The notes below the pieces were generated by a model, which was not told the DNA's origin, made no database searches, and saw only the letters and a program-made list of their open reading frames with translations. This document shows positions 8,713 to 17,340 of a DNA stretch of 64,000 bases, in pieces. Location of the stretch: contig CAKKQC010000022.1 of the NCBI GenBank assembly GCA_919901855.1, positions 1-64,000 on the forward strand, read 5' to 3'. Both the position numbers and the translations under genes were made by a program. This stretch comes from a bacterium (lineage in GTDB: Bacteria; Oederibacteriota; CAKKQC01). The stretch's first letter is position 1, and each line of letters opens with the position of its first letter.

Positions 8713-9495
8713 ATGGGACGCGTCGACGGCAAGGTCGCGATCGTGACGGGAGCGGCGTCGGGAATCGGCGAGGCGTGCGCCCGGCTCTTTGCGAAGGAAG
8801 GCGCGGCCGTCGTGGTCGCGGACGTCCAGGAAGCGAAGGGGCGAGCGGTGGCGGGCGCCATCGGCAAGGAAGGCGGCCGGGCCATATTCGTCCGGTGCGA
8901 CGTGTCGAACGCCTCGGACTGCGAGCACGCGGTGGCCGAGGCGGTGTCCCGATTCGGGGGGCTCGACATCCTGCACGCGAACGCGGGGGTGGAGCTCGAC
9001 AAGGCCCTGACCGACACCACGGAGGAGGAATGGGACCGCCTGCACGGCGTGAATCTCAAGGGCGTCTTCCTCTGTTGCCGTGCCGCGATCCCGGCGATGA
9101 AGGCGCGCGGCGGGGGCGCGATCGTGATCACGGCGTCGGTCAACGGGATGCAGGCGGAGCCGCGGCTGGCCGCCTACTGCGCGTCGAAGGGCGGCGCCGT
9201 CATGCTGGCGAAGTCGATCGCGATCGACTACGCGCTCGACAACATCCGGGCGAACGCCCTGTGCCCGGGCTGGGTGCAGACCGCGATGTCGGATAGTTTC
9301 TTCGCCGATCCCGTGGCGAAGAAGCACTGGTTCGGCGTCTCCCCGGCGGGGCACGCCGCCACCCCGGGCGAGATCGCGCCGGTGGCGGTCTTCCTGGCTT
9401 CGGACGACGCCCGGTTCGTGACCGGCGCGGCCTGGATTGCGGATGGGGGGTTGTCCGCCGTGCTCCCGGGCCACCGGTTCGACAGGGAAGGCTGA
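8713..9495 (+). CDS. SDR family NAD(P)-dependent oxidoreductase
   Basis: A classical short-chain dehydrogenase of 260 residues. The dinucleotide-binding motif TGAASGIGE is near residues 12-20, an acidic residue after strand 2 (VVADVQ) suggests NAD preference, NAG appears as NAGV near residue 90, and the catalytic Ser (ITASVNG), Tyr and Lys (YCASK) are in order. The C-terminus has the usual ASDDARFVTGAAWIADGG. A GGGGAGGCG element precedes the ATG. It lies 31 bases after the TauE gene and may share its transcript. The substrate is not identifiable, though the neighbouring sugar genes make a polyol or keto-sugar possible. Confidence 0.88.
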   Translation: MGRVDGKVAIVTGAASGIGEACARLFAKEGAAVVVADVQEAKGRAVAGAIGKEGGRAIFVRCDVSNASDCEHAVAEAVSRFGGLDILHANAGVELDKALTDTTEEEWDRLHGVNLKGVFLCCRAAIPAMKARGGGAIVITASVNGMQAEPRLAAYCASKGGAVMLAKSIAIDYALDNIRANALCPGWVQTAMSDSFFADPVAKKHWFGVSPAGHAATPGEIAPVAVFLASDDARFVTGAAWIADGGLSAVLPGHRFDREG

Positions 9496-9556
9496 AAGAG
9501 GGAGGACCCGGAAGGGCCCCGGAGCGACCGCTGGCGGGCGAATGAGCGCAAAAGGG

Positions 9557-9585
9557 TTGCGGGCCGGGGGGGAGCGGGCTAGAAT
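9557..9585 (+). promoter_or_regulatory. Sigma-70-type promoter
   Basis: TTGCGG at 9557-9562 and TAGAAT at 9580-9585 are separated by exactly 17 bases, a good match to TTGACA-17-TATAAT. It lies in the 151-base gap before the cNMP-binding regulator at 9647 and would start transcription of the regulator-aldolase-isomerase-kinase run, with a leader of about 55 bases. Confidence 0.65.
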
Positions 9586-9646
9586 CAAATATCGGCGCCG
9601 CGGAGCCGGGGCAAGGGGCCCGCGGACTTGAACAGGAGGGACCAAG

Positions 9647-10309
9647 GTGGCAGTCGGCGGCGAAACGTTCGACAAGTTCGCGAAAGTCTTCAAGGCGGGC
9701 GAGCTTCTATTCCGGCAGGGCGATCCCGGCGAGCACATGTTCATCATCCAGACCGGCAAGATCGAGGTCTACCTGTCGACGCCCAAGGGAGAGAAGAGCC
9801 TCGCTTTCTTCGGCCCCGGCGACTTCTTCGGCGAGATGTCGATCATCGACAAGGCGCCGCGCTCCACCAACGCGCGGGCGGCCGAGGAAACCCGGCTGAT
9901 CCTCCTCGACGAGCGCACGTTCGATCTTCACGTCCAGTCCAACCCCGCCATCGTCCGCAAGATCATGAAGAACATGAGCAACCGGCTGCGGGACATGAAC
10001 CAGCAGCTCGCCAACCTGCTCATCAAGGACGTGAACCGCCGGATCGCCGGCCGCCTCCAGCTCGTGTGCGCCCAGCACGGCGTCAAGGGCCCCGGCGGGG
10101 TTACGACCTTCGACATCCCGTTCGGAGAGAACGAGCTGGCCAAGGACGTCGGGTTGCAGGACGATCCGGCCAAGGTGCACGAGGTTCTCGAGAAGCTGAA
10201 GGTGACCAAGGTCATCGACATCCAGGCCGGCAAGATCGTCGTCCTGAGCACCGAGAACCTCGAGAAGTTCATCCAGTTCCTGGCGATGAAAGAGGAATTC
10301 GGGTTCTAA
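9647..10309 (+). CDS. Cyclic-nucleotide-binding regulator (Crp-like)
   Basis: The 220-residue protein has an N-terminal cNMP-binding domain: FRQGDPGEHMFIIQTGKIEVY and the phosphate-binding cassette region GDFFGEMSIIDKAPRSTNARA, with the conserved GE and the Arg that contacts cyclic nucleotide phosphate. A long helix follows, then a C-terminal winged-helix-like region of about 80 residues (residues 120-205), diverged from the standard Crp HTH. GTG at 9647 is preceded by AGGAGGG. It heads the sugar gene cluster and probably regulates it, but this is inference from position. The stop is 10307-10309, with the aldolase frame already open across it. Confidence 0.85.
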   Translation: MAVGGETFDKFAKVFKAGELLFRQGDPGEHMFIIQTGKIEVYLSTPKGEKSLAFFGPGDFFGEMSIIDKAPRSTNARAAEETRLILLDERTFDLHVQSNPAIVRKIMKNMSNRLRDMNQQLANLLIKDVNRRIAGRLQLVCAQHGVKGPGGVTTFDIPFGENELAKDVGLQDDPAKVHEVLEKLKVTKVIDIQAGKIVVLSTENLEKFIQFLAMKEEFGF

Positions 10310-11217
10310 CGAACGCCGACTGGGTTCGCGCCGCACGCGCGGCGAAGGCGGTCGTCCCCGGGTTCAACATTCCCTACCTGCCCATGATGGCGCCCGTCGT
10401 ACGGGCCCTGCGCGACACCGAGTGCGCCGGTCTGATCATGGTCGCGCGGCTCGAGTGGACCAAGTTCGAGGCCCGGAGCCTGGCCGCGATTCGCGAGGAA
10501 TACGAGCGGGTCAAGGACGAGCGCTACACCCGTCTCCACCTCGACCATGTGCCCGTCATCGACGAGGATGACCTGCGCGTGGACGTGGCCCCCTTGATGC
10601 GCGAGGCCATCCGGCTCGGGTACGGCTCGATCATGGTCGACGGCTCCCGCCTGCCGCTCGCAGAGAACATCGCCGCGACCCGCGAGGTCGTCGAGTTGGC
10701 TCGTCAGGCCGGCGTGGCGGTGGAGGCCGAACTCGGCGCCGTCTTCGGGCACGGCGAAGGCCCCCTGCCGCCCTACGAGGAGCTCTTCGCCTCGGGCCGG
10801 GGGTTCACGGACCCCGGGGAAGCGGCGCGTTTCGTCCGCGAGACGGGGACGGATTGGCTCTCGGTCGCCGTCGGGAGCCTGCACGGCGCGATCTCGCGGA
10901 CGCGCAAGGACGAGAAGAAAGCCGAGGCGCGACTCGATATCTCACGGCTCAAGGCGATCCACGCGGCAGCCGGCGTGCCGCTCGTCCTCCATGGCGGCAC
11001 GGGCATCCGCAAGGTGTACATCATGGACGCGATCCCGAGCGGGATTGCCAAGATCAACGTCGCCACCGCGATCCGCCAACCGTACGAGCGGGCGCTGGCC
11101 GGCGGAGCCGAAAAAGCTGCCGATGCGGTCTATGCGGCTACGGTGCGTGTCATCCGGGAGGATCTCGAGGTCGCAGGGTCGGCGAAGGTCATCAACCCAG
11201 CAGGAGGTTCAGCATGA
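10297..11217 (+). CDS. Class II fructose-bisphosphate aldolase family protein (start uncertain)
   Basis: About 300 residues with a class II aldolase TIM barrel: VPGFNIPYLPM near the start, the metal-binding LDHVP (His), GYGSIMVDGSRLPLAENI, VEAELGAVFG, a GSLHG His and VLHGGTGI near the C-terminus. This family cleaves ketose (bis)phosphates to triose units. The 5' boundary is uncertain: homology clearly begins around VLTNADWV at about 10303, but no ATG, GTG or TTG occurs in frame between well inside the upstream gene and 10384. The listed start is an in-frame ATT, chosen only as a recognised rare start codon. Its stop overlaps the isomerase ATG. Confidence 0.8.
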   Translation: MRVLTNADWVRAARAAKAVVPGFNIPYLPMMAPVVRALRDTECAGLIMVARLEWTKFEARSLAAIREEYERVKDERYTRLHLDHVPVIDEDDLRVDVAPLMREAIRLGYGSIMVDGSRLPLAENIAATREVVELARQAGVAVEAELGAVFGHGEGPLPPYEELFASGRGFTDPGEAARFVRETGTDWLSVAVGSLHGAISRTRKDEKKAEARLDISRLKAIHAAAGVPLVLHGGTGIRKVYIMDAIPSGIAKINVATAIRQPYERALAGGAEKAADAVYAATVRVIREDLEVAGSAKVINPAGGSA

Positions 11218-12626
11218 GTCAGGAGAAGGCCAAGACGACGTTCGCCGTGTTCTTCGGCAACCGCGGGTTCTTCCCGGGGTCGCTCCAGGCGTCCGCGCGT
11301 CGCGAGATGCGGAGCGTCCTCGAGGGAATGGGCCACCGGGTGATCGTGTCGGACGAGAAGGCCACCCGGTACGGCGCGATCGAGACCCCGGCCGAGGGGC
11401 GCAAGTACGCCGGGTTCCTGCACAAACACCGCGGCGAGTTCGGGGGCGTGATCCTGTGCCTGCCCAACTTCGGCGACGAGAACGGCGCCGCGGCCGCCCT
11501 CGAGGACGCGGGGGTGCCCGTCCTCATCCAGGCCTACCCGGACGAGATGGCGAAGATGGGGCCCGAGGTCCGGCGGGACGCATTCTGCGGCAAGTTCTCG
11601 ATCATGGACGTCTTCTGCCAGAAGGGGATGAAGTTCACGGCGCTCAAGCCGCACGTCGTGCACCCGGCCGCGAACGCGTTCGCGGCGAACGTAGACCACT
11701 TCGACCGGCTGTGCCGGGTCGTGAATGGGATGCGGCGGATGACCGTGGGGGCCGTGGGGGCCCGGACTACGGCGTTCAAGACGGTCCGGATCGACGAGCT
11801 CGCGCTCGAGCGGCACGGGATCACGATGGAGACACTGGACCTCTCGGACATATTCAACCGGATGGAGAAGCTCAAGGCGGCGGATCCGGCGATGAAGGCC
11901 AAGGTGAAGCGGCTCCGGGCCTACACGAACTGGCGGGGGGTGCCCGCGACCGCATTCGACCGGTTGACCCGGCTCGGGGTCGTCCTGGACCGCGTCATCG
12001 TCGAGTTCGGCATGGACTGCCTCGCGATCCGGTGCTGGGTCGAGATGCAGTCCGTGCTCGGGATCTCGCCCTGCGTGCTCCTGTCGGAGATGAACGACCG
12101 GGGCATCGCGACGGCCTGCGAGGTGGACGCGGGCAACGCCGTGGCCATGCACGCGCTCAAGCTCGCCTCCGGGCGGCCGGCGACGTGCCTCGACTGGAAC
12201 AACAACTACGGGGACGAGGAGGAGAAGGTCATTCTCTTCCACTGCGGCCCCGTGCCCCAGTCCCTGATGACGGCGAAGGGCCAGGTCGAGGACCACGCGA
12301 TCCTGGCGAACGCGGTGGGGAAGGGCTGTGCATGGGGGTGCAACACGGGCCGGATCGCGCCGGCACCGTTCACGTTCGGGAGCCTGCTCACCGAAGACGG
12401 GAAGCTCAAGTTCTTTCTCGGCCAGGGCCGGTTCACGGGCGACCCGATCCCCAGGGATTACTTCGGCTGCGCGGGCGTGGCCGAGATTGCCGGCCTCCAG
12501 GAGGGGCTGCGCACGATCGGCCTGGCCGGATTCAGGCACCACGTGAGCGTGACCCCGAGCCATGTCATGGAGCCGGTGCGGGAGGCGTTCGAGCACTACC
12601 TCGGCTACCAGGTCACCCCGTTCTAG
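11214..12626 (+). CDS. L-fucose/L-arabinose isomerase family protein
   Basis: A 470-residue protein of the L-fucose/L-arabinose isomerase superfamily, which interconverts aldoses and ketoses using a divalent metal. Visible features are the N-terminal Rossmann-like stretch (FAVFFGNRGFFPGSL), the LPNFGDENGAAAAL segment and, near residues 275-300, DCLAIRCWVEMQ with acidic residues suited to metal binding, followed by CEVDAGNAVAMHAL and a C-terminal HVSVTPSH. ATG at 11214 has AGGAGG 7 bases upstream and overlaps the aldolase stop (ATGA). An isomerase followed by a kinase and an aldolase forms a complete sugar catabolic route; the actual sugar is unknown. Confidence 0.82.
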   Translation: MSQEKAKTTFAVFFGNRGFFPGSLQASARREMRSVLEGMGHRVIVSDEKATRYGAIETPAEGRKYAGFLHKHRGEFGGVILCLPNFGDENGAAAALEDAGVPVLIQAYPDEMAKMGPEVRRDAFCGKFSIMDVFCQKGMKFTALKPHVVHPAANAFAANVDHFDRLCRVVNGMRRMTVGAVGARTTAFKTVRIDELALERHGITMETLDLSDIFNRMEKLKAADPAMKAKVKRLRAYTNWRGVPATAFDRLTRLGVVLDRVIVEFGMDCLAIRCWVEMQSVLGISPCVLLSEMNDRGIATACEVDAGNAVAMHALKLASGRPATCLDWNNNYGDEEEKVILFHCGPVPQSLMTAKGQVEDHAILANAVGKGCAWGCNTGRIAPAPFTFGSLLTEDGKLKFFLGQGRFTGDPIPRDYFGCAGVAEIAGLQEGLRTIGLAGFRHHVSVTPSHVMEPVREAFEHYLGYQVTPF

Positions 12627-12630
12627 CTCC

Positions 12631-14160
12631 GTGAGTTGGGCCGGGATCGACATCGGCTCCACGGGCTGCAAGGCCGTCGCCTTCGACGACGGCGGCCGGG
12701 AGCTGGCGCAGGCGTACCGCGAGTATCCGGTGCTGTCGCCCCGCGAGGGCTGGGCCGAGATCGACTCCCGGCGCGTGGCGAAGCACTGCCTCGAAGTCAT
12801 CCGCGAGGTCGCAGGGGCCGTCCGGCGCGATCCCGTCCGGGGGCTGGGCGTCTCGAGCCAGGGGGAGGCGTTCACGCCGGTCGGCGCGGATGGCGGGATC
12901 CTGGGCAATGCCATGCTCTCGTTCGACACCCGCGCGGCGGGAATCGCGGAGTCGTGGAGCCTGAACTTCGGCCGGAAGCGGCTCTACCGGACCACAGGCC
13001 ATACGGCGCATCCCATGTTCTCGCTCTTCAAGCTCCTGTGGCTCAGGAAGAACTCGCCGCGGGTCTGGGCGCGCGCCCGCAAGTTCCTGTGCTTCGAGGA
13101 CCTCCTCCACCACGAACTGGGACTGGACCCGGCGATGAGCTGGCCGATGGCGGGCCGGACGATGCTGTTCGATGTCCTGAAGCACGACTGGGACGACCGG
13201 ATCCTCAAGGCGGCCGGGATTCCCCGCGACCGGCTGTCGCGTACGGTGCCCTCGGGCACGGTCGTGGGGGAGATTCCGGCCGCGAAGGCGAAGGCGCTCG
13301 GGCTAGGCGCCGGCATCCCGGTGGTGGCGGGCGGCCATGACCAGACCTGCGCCGCGCTCGGGGTTGGGATCACGACCCCGGGCCGGGGCATGTACGCGAC
13401 CGGCACGACCGAGTGCATCTGCCCGGCGTTCTCGAAGGCACGGTTCAGCCAGGATCTCTTCTCGGGCAACCTGGCTACCTACGACTACACGGTCAAGGGC
13501 ATGTACACGACGGTCGCGTTCTCGCTCACGGGCGGGAACATCCTCCAGTGGTTCCGGAACGAGTTCGGCCGGGAGGAGATGAAGGAGGCAGCGCGGAAAC
13601 GGGTGAGTCCATACGACCTGATATTGCGGCAGCTTCCGGCGGAGCCCACAAGACTGCTCGTGCTCCCGTACTGGACGCCGTCGGGGACACCGTACTTCGA
13701 CACGAGGACCCCCGGCGCGCTCCTGGGCCTGCGGCTCTCGACCACGCGGGGCGAGGTCTTGCGCGCCCTCCTCGAGGGCGTCGCGTTCGAGATGCGGCTC
13801 AACATGGAGATTCTCGACCGGGCGGGATGCCGGATCGACGAGCTCCTTGCGACCGGAGGCGGGGCGCGGAACCCGGCGTGGACTCAGCTCAAGGCGGACG
13901 TCATGGGGAAGCCGATCACGACCGTCCGCGCCTCGCAGGCCGGATGCCTCGGCGCGGCCATGCTCGCGCGCCACGCCGTCACCGGCCGTCCGCTTCGCCG
14001 TCTTGCGGGCGAGATGGTCCGGTTGGGCGGCATCATTCACCCGAATCCCAAGCGCGCCGCCTTCTACCGCGACCGCTTCGCCGCCTACCGCGCGCTCTAT
14101 CCTGCCCTGCGCACCCTCGCTGCTTCGGAGGAGAGCCCTCACATGAGGCGTGCGGTATAG
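12631..14160 (+). CDS. FGGY-family carbohydrate kinase (xylulokinase-like)
   Basis: A 509-residue sugar kinase of the FGGY family. The N-terminal ATPase motif GIDIGSTGCKAVAF, the VSSQGEAF substrate loop, the VAGGHDQTCAALG phosphate-2 segment with the catalytic Asp, and the TGGGARNPAWTQLKADVMG adenosine motif are all visible and in order. GTG at 12631 lies 4 bases after the isomerase stop. It would phosphorylate the ketose made by the isomerase before aldolase cleavage. Xylulose, fuculose and related ketoses are all possible substrates. A -10-like hexamer for the next gene overlaps its stop. Confidence 0.9.
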   Translation: MSWAGIDIGSTGCKAVAFDDGGRELAQAYREYPVLSPREGWAEIDSRRVAKHCLEVIREVAGAVRRDPVRGLGVSSQGEAFTPVGADGGILGNAMLSFDTRAAGIAESWSLNFGRKRLYRTTGHTAHPMFSLFKLLWLRKNSPRVWARARKFLCFEDLLHHELGLDPAMSWPMAGRTMLFDVLKHDWDDRILKAAGIPRDRLSRTVPSGTVVGEIPAAKAKALGLGAGIPVVAGGHDQTCAALGVGITTPGRGMYATGTTECICPAFSKARFSQDLFSGNLATYDYTVKGMYTTVAFSLTGGNILQWFRNEFGREEMKEAARKRVSPYDLILRQLPAEPTRLLVLPYWTPSGTPYFDTRTPGALLGLRLSTTRGEVLRALLEGVAFEMRLNMEILDRAGCRIDELLATGGGARNPAWTQLKADVMGKPITTVRASQAGCLGAAMLARHAVTGRPLRRLAGEMVRLGGIIHPNPKRAAFYRDRFAAYRALYPALRTLAASEESPHMRRAV

Positions 14161-14161
14161 T
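14156..14161 (+). promoter_or_regulatory. -10-like hexamer, leaderless antitoxin promoter
   Basis: TATAGT at 14156-14161 ends 6 bases before ATG 14168, placing the transcript start at the start codon. The antitoxin gene would then be transcribed independently of the sugar operon. Confidence 0.45.
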
Positions 14162-14167
14162 GATCAC

Positions 14168-14350
14168 ATGAAGACGCTGGCGCCGATCAGGAAGACCAAG
14201 GCAGATTCGGTCCGCGCGCTGGATGCGCTTCGCGCAATTCCTGGGCGTCCGGTGAAGTACTGCGACAGCCGGGCTGAAGCCCGCATCGTCAAGGCGGTCA
14301 AGAAGACTCGCGAAGAGATCTGGAGAGGGAAGATTGCGGCTCGTTCTTGA
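14168..14350 (+). CDS. Small antitoxin-like protein upstream of PIN toxin
   Basis: A 60-residue basic protein starting MKTLAPIRKTKADSVRALDAL. I do not recognise its family with certainty. Size, charge, position just before a PIN-domain gene and a 17-base overlap with that gene are those of a VapB-type antitoxin. Residues 1-20 could form an N-terminal strand and helix; the C-terminal half (EARIVKAVKKTREEIWRGKI) is a charged helix that could wrap the toxin. It sits between genes of the sugar cluster, so the pair looks like an insertion into that operon. Confidence 0.6.
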   Translation: MKTLAPIRKTKADSVRALDALRAIPGRPVKYCDSRAEARIVKAVKKTREEIWRGKIAARS

Positions 14351-14750
14351 TTCGAACGAGTACGTCTTCGGGTTCGGGGTCGAGAGGAAGGAATCAAGCG
14401 AGCAGTTGCTGGCCACGCTGGCTACCAACCCGGGACGCTTCGAGGTCAGGCTGCCGCGAACCATCCTGGATGAGGTGCAGAGGAATCTCCCGGGAAGAGC
14501 ATTCGAGCGGGTCTGGACCTACCTGAACGCCCTGGCTATCGTGCCTGACGAGGACTGGGTCGTGCCGTTCGAGATAGGCTGGCGCTACGAGAACGCCGGT
14601 CTGAAGCCCGGAGATGCCTTCATTGCGGCGTATGCGGAATGGGCACGGGCGGACTGCCTCGTCACCGAGAACCGGGACTTTCTTCAGAGCAAGGAGCTTC
14701 CGTTCACCGTGCTGAAGGCCGAGGAGTTTCTGAAGAGGCACGGATCCTGA
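14334..14750 (+). CDS. PIN-domain toxin (VapC-like)
   Basis: A 138-residue putative ribonuclease. The N-terminal LVLDSNEYV provides the first catalytic Asp, KPGDAFIAAYAEWARAD the central acidic residue and LVTENRDF the last conserved segment, the usual PIN order. TTG at 14334 is the only plausible start, since the Asp motif follows at once; the start overlaps the antitoxin gene by 17 bases, which indicates translational coupling. The target RNA is unknown. Confidence 0.8.
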   Translation: MRLVLDSNEYVFGFGVERKESSEQLLATLATNPGRFEVRLPRTILDEVQRNLPGRAFERVWTYLNALAIVPDEDWVVPFEIGWRYENAGLKPGDAFIAAYAEWARADCLVTENRDFLQSKELPFTVLKAEEFLKRHGS

Positions 14751-14810
14751 TGTCGTTGTGCGGGGTGGAGCTGGCCGGGACCGGAATCTCATCCTGAGTC
14801 CGGCGGGGGC

Positions 14811-14816
14811 TATACT
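14811..14816 (+). promoter_or_regulatory. -10-like hexamer upstream of sugar dehydrogenase
   Basis: TATACT at 14811-14816 lies 9 bases before ATG 14826 and is one mismatch from consensus. It would give a leader of only a few bases and restart transcription of the dehydrogenase genes downstream of the inserted toxin-antitoxin pair. Confidence 0.45.
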
Positions 14817-14825
14817 GATCCAACG

Positions 14826-16079
14826 ATGAAAGCCAAGGCGGTCAGGCTGTACGGCGCGAGCGACCTCCGGATGGAGGAGTTCGAGCTCCCGAAGATGGGG
14901 GAGAACGAGATTCTCGCGCGCGTGGTCTGCGACGGCGTCTGCATGTCCACGCACAAGGCCGCGCTCCAGGGGACCGCCCACCGGCGGGTGCCCAAGGACG
15001 CGGGGACGAACCCGGTCATGATCGGCCACGAGTTCTGCGGCGAGATCATGGAGGTGGGCCCCAAGTGGAAGGACCGGTTCAAGCCCGGGATGCGGTTCGT
15101 GGTCCAGACGGCGCTCGGGATCGACGGCTCGCTCGATGCCCCCGGGTACTCCTACCGCTGGATCGGCGGGGACTCGACGCACATCGTCATCCCCAACGAG
15201 GTCATGGAGGCCAAGTGCCTCCTCCCATTCGAGGGGAAGTCGTTCTTCCGGGGCGCCCTCGCGGAGCCCGTATCCTGCGTCGTCGGGGCCTTCCACGCTT
15301 CGTACCACGCGAAGTATGGCAGCTACGCTCACGACATGGGTCTCAAGCCCGGGGGGAAGTGCGCGATGCTGGCTGCGGCCGGGCCGATGGGGTCGGCGGC
15401 CGTCGAGTACGCCCTGAACTTCGACCGGAAGCCCTCGCTTCTGGTGGTCACCGATGTTGACCCCGCAAGGCTTGCTCGAGCCGAGGCCCTGAACGGGCCA
15501 GCCAAGGCGAGAGCCAAGGGAGTCGACCTCCGCTACGTGAACACCGCGGGCGTGGCCGATCCGGTGGCGGCCCTGCGCGCGATCGCGTCGGAAGGGTTCG
15601 ACGACGTCTTCGCCTTCGCCCCGGTGCGCGAGGTCGTCGAGTGCGCGGACAAGATCATGGGGTTCGACGGTTGTCTCAACTTCTTCGCCGGGCCGACGGA
15701 CAAGGCGTTCGCGGCGACCGTGAACATGTACAACATCCATTACGCCTTCACCCACTTCGTCGCCACGAGCGGGGGGAACAAGGACGACATGGCCGAGGGG
15801 CTGGTCCTCATGAGCCAGGGCGTGATCGACCCGGGCTTCCTGTTCACCCACATCGGCGGGCTGACGGCCGTGGCCGAGACGACCCTGAACCTGCCCAAGA
15901 TCGCGGGGTGGAAGAAGCTGATCTACACCCACGCGGACATGCCGCTCACGGCCATCTCGGACTTCGCCGACAGGGGCAAGACGGACCCATTCTTCGCCCG
16001 CCTCGCGGAGCTGACGCCGGCCGGGCTCTGGACCGCCGAGGCCGAGCAGTACCTGCTCGCGAACGCGAAGAAGGTCTGA
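14826..16079 (+). CDS. MDR-type sugar dehydrogenase (L-sorbose-1-phosphate reductase-like)
   Basis: A 417-residue medium-chain dehydrogenase. Visible are the N-terminal catalytic-domain pattern with Cys in DGVCMSTHKAALQG, the GHEFCGEI motif, LAEPVSCVVGAFHASY and a nucleotide-binding region around LAAAGPMGSAAVEYAL. The C-terminal NIHYAFTHFVATSGGNKDDM resembles the L-sorbose-1-phosphate reductase/YggP branch. It would interconvert a sugar (phosphate) and a polyol (phosphate) with NAD(P). It is followed after 1 base by a paralogous dehydrogenase and then by a mannitol-dehydrogenase-like gene, so three redox enzymes of polyol type are coexpressed. Confidence 0.8.
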   Translation: MKAKAVRLYGASDLRMEEFELPKMGENEILARVVCDGVCMSTHKAALQGTAHRRVPKDAGTNPVMIGHEFCGEIMEVGPKWKDRFKPGMRFVVQTALGIDGSLDAPGYSYRWIGGDSTHIVIPNEVMEAKCLLPFEGKSFFRGALAEPVSCVVGAFHASYHAKYGSYAHDMGLKPGGKCAMLAAAGPMGSAAVEYALNFDRKPSLLVVTDVDPARLARAEALNGPAKARAKGVDLRYVNTAGVADPVAALRAIASEGFDDVFAFAPVREVVECADKIMGFDGCLNFFAGPTDKAFAATVNMYNIHYAFTHFVATSGGNKDDMAEGLVLMSQGVIDPGFLFTHIGGLTAVAETTLNLPKIAGWKKLIYTHADMPLTAISDFADRGKTDPFFARLAELTPAGLWTAEAEQYLLANAKKV

Positions 16080-16080
16080 G

Positions 16081-17340
16081 ATGAACGTGCCGCGAACCAT
16101 GCGCGCGGTCACGCTGCACGGCACCGGATTCCAGTCGCTCAAGGTCAGCGAAGTCCCCGTCCCGGAGCCGGGAGACCGTCAGATTCTCTGCCGCGTCGAT
16201 GCTTTCACCGTCTGCCCGTCCCTGCTCAAGCTCGTGTCGCAGGGGCCGGCCCACGCCTTCCTGGACGGCTGGGACCTCGCCCGATGGCCGGTCGTGATCG
16301 GCGACGAGGGCGCGGTCACAGTCGTGAAATCCGACCGGGCGCTCGCGGGGAAGTACCGCGAGGGCCAGCGGTTCGCGATCCAGCCCGCCGTGGACCACGA
16401 GCCGGTCAACTTCCGCGACCGGTACCAACATCCCGAGCGGCTGAAGAAGCTGGCGGTCGGGTACACGCTGGGCGGCTCCTTCGGCCAGTACCTGCTCGTC
16501 CTGGAGGAGGTCATCGAGGCCGGGTGCCTCGTCGAGCTCCCGTCGCAGGACCTCGGCGCGTACGAGGTCTCGCTCTCGGAACCCCTGTCCTGCGTCGTCT
16601 CGTCCCAGGATCACCACCTGCACTTCGACCGGGATCCCGCCACGAGCGAGCGGACGCCGCGGAAGGGCCTCCTCAAGGGCGGGATCGTGGCCGTCTTCGG
16701 CGCGGGGGTGATGGCCCGGTTCCACATCGAGTTGGCGCTCACGTATGGCCCGCGCGCCGTCGTCGTTTTCGCGAGGTCGGCGAAGCGATTCGACTGGCTC
16801 GAGCGGCACGTGCGCGCCCGGGCGAAAGCGGCCGGGGTGGCCCTGCACTGCGAGATCGCGGATCTGGGCAAGCTGGGGCCCACACTCGAGAGGTTGACTG
16901 GCCGGAGCTGGGCGGACGACGTGATCGAGACCACGGCGTCGCCCGAGGTCGTGAAGGCCGCGGCGGCGTCGATCATGGGCCGGGGGAGCGTGCTGAATAC
17001 CTTCGGCGGACTCGCGATCGGGCAGTCCGAGGTTCCTCTCGATCTCCGCAAGGTCCACTACGACGAGTCGATCGTCACGGGGTCGAGCGGCGGCAACCCG
17101 TTCGACACGAAGCGGACGCTGGACTACATCCACACCGGCGCGTTCGACGTCGGGAAGCAGATCCGGGTGGTCGGGGATCTCGACCGCGCGATCGACTTCC
17201 TCGGCCGGGTCCGGGACAAGGCGATCGACGGCAAGGCGCTCGTCTACCCGCACACGAAGCTGGACGGGCCGATGGAGACGCCGGACGGCTGGACTCGGGA
17301 GAAGGAGCGGGAGCATCTGGCCAAGTGGGAAGCCCGGTGA
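16081..17340 (+). CDS. MDR-type zinc-dependent alcohol/sugar dehydrogenase
   Basis: A 419-residue dehydrogenase related to the preceding one: both carry LSEPLSC/LAEPVSC after the catalytic domain and a late SSGGNP/TSGGN motif. The nucleotide-binding glycine region is GGIVAVFGAGVMARFHIELAL (near residues 200-220), and IETTASPEVVKAAAASIMG follows. The GHE zinc motif is replaced by GDEGAVTV, so metal binding may differ. ATG 16081 is 1 base after the previous stop, and the stop overlaps the next GTG (GTGA). The substrate is inferred to be a sugar or polyol from context. Confidence 0.75.
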   Translation: MNVPRTMRAVTLHGTGFQSLKVSEVPVPEPGDRQILCRVDAFTVCPSLLKLVSQGPAHAFLDGWDLARWPVVIGDEGAVTVVKSDRALAGKYREGQRFAIQPAVDHEPVNFRDRYQHPERLKKLAVGYTLGGSFGQYLLVLEEVIEAGCLVELPSQDLGAYEVSLSEPLSCVVSSQDHHLHFDRDPATSERTPRKGLLKGGIVAVFGAGVMARFHIELALTYGPRAVVVFARSAKRFDWLERHVRARAKAAGVALHCEIADLGKLGPTLERLTGRSWADDVIETTASPEVVKAAAASIMGRGSVLNTFGGLAIGQSEVPLDLRKVHYDESIVTGSSGGNPFDTKRTLDYIHTGAFDVGKQIRVVGDLDRAIDFLGRVRDKAIDGKALVYPHTKLDGPMETPDGWTREKEREHLAKWEAR

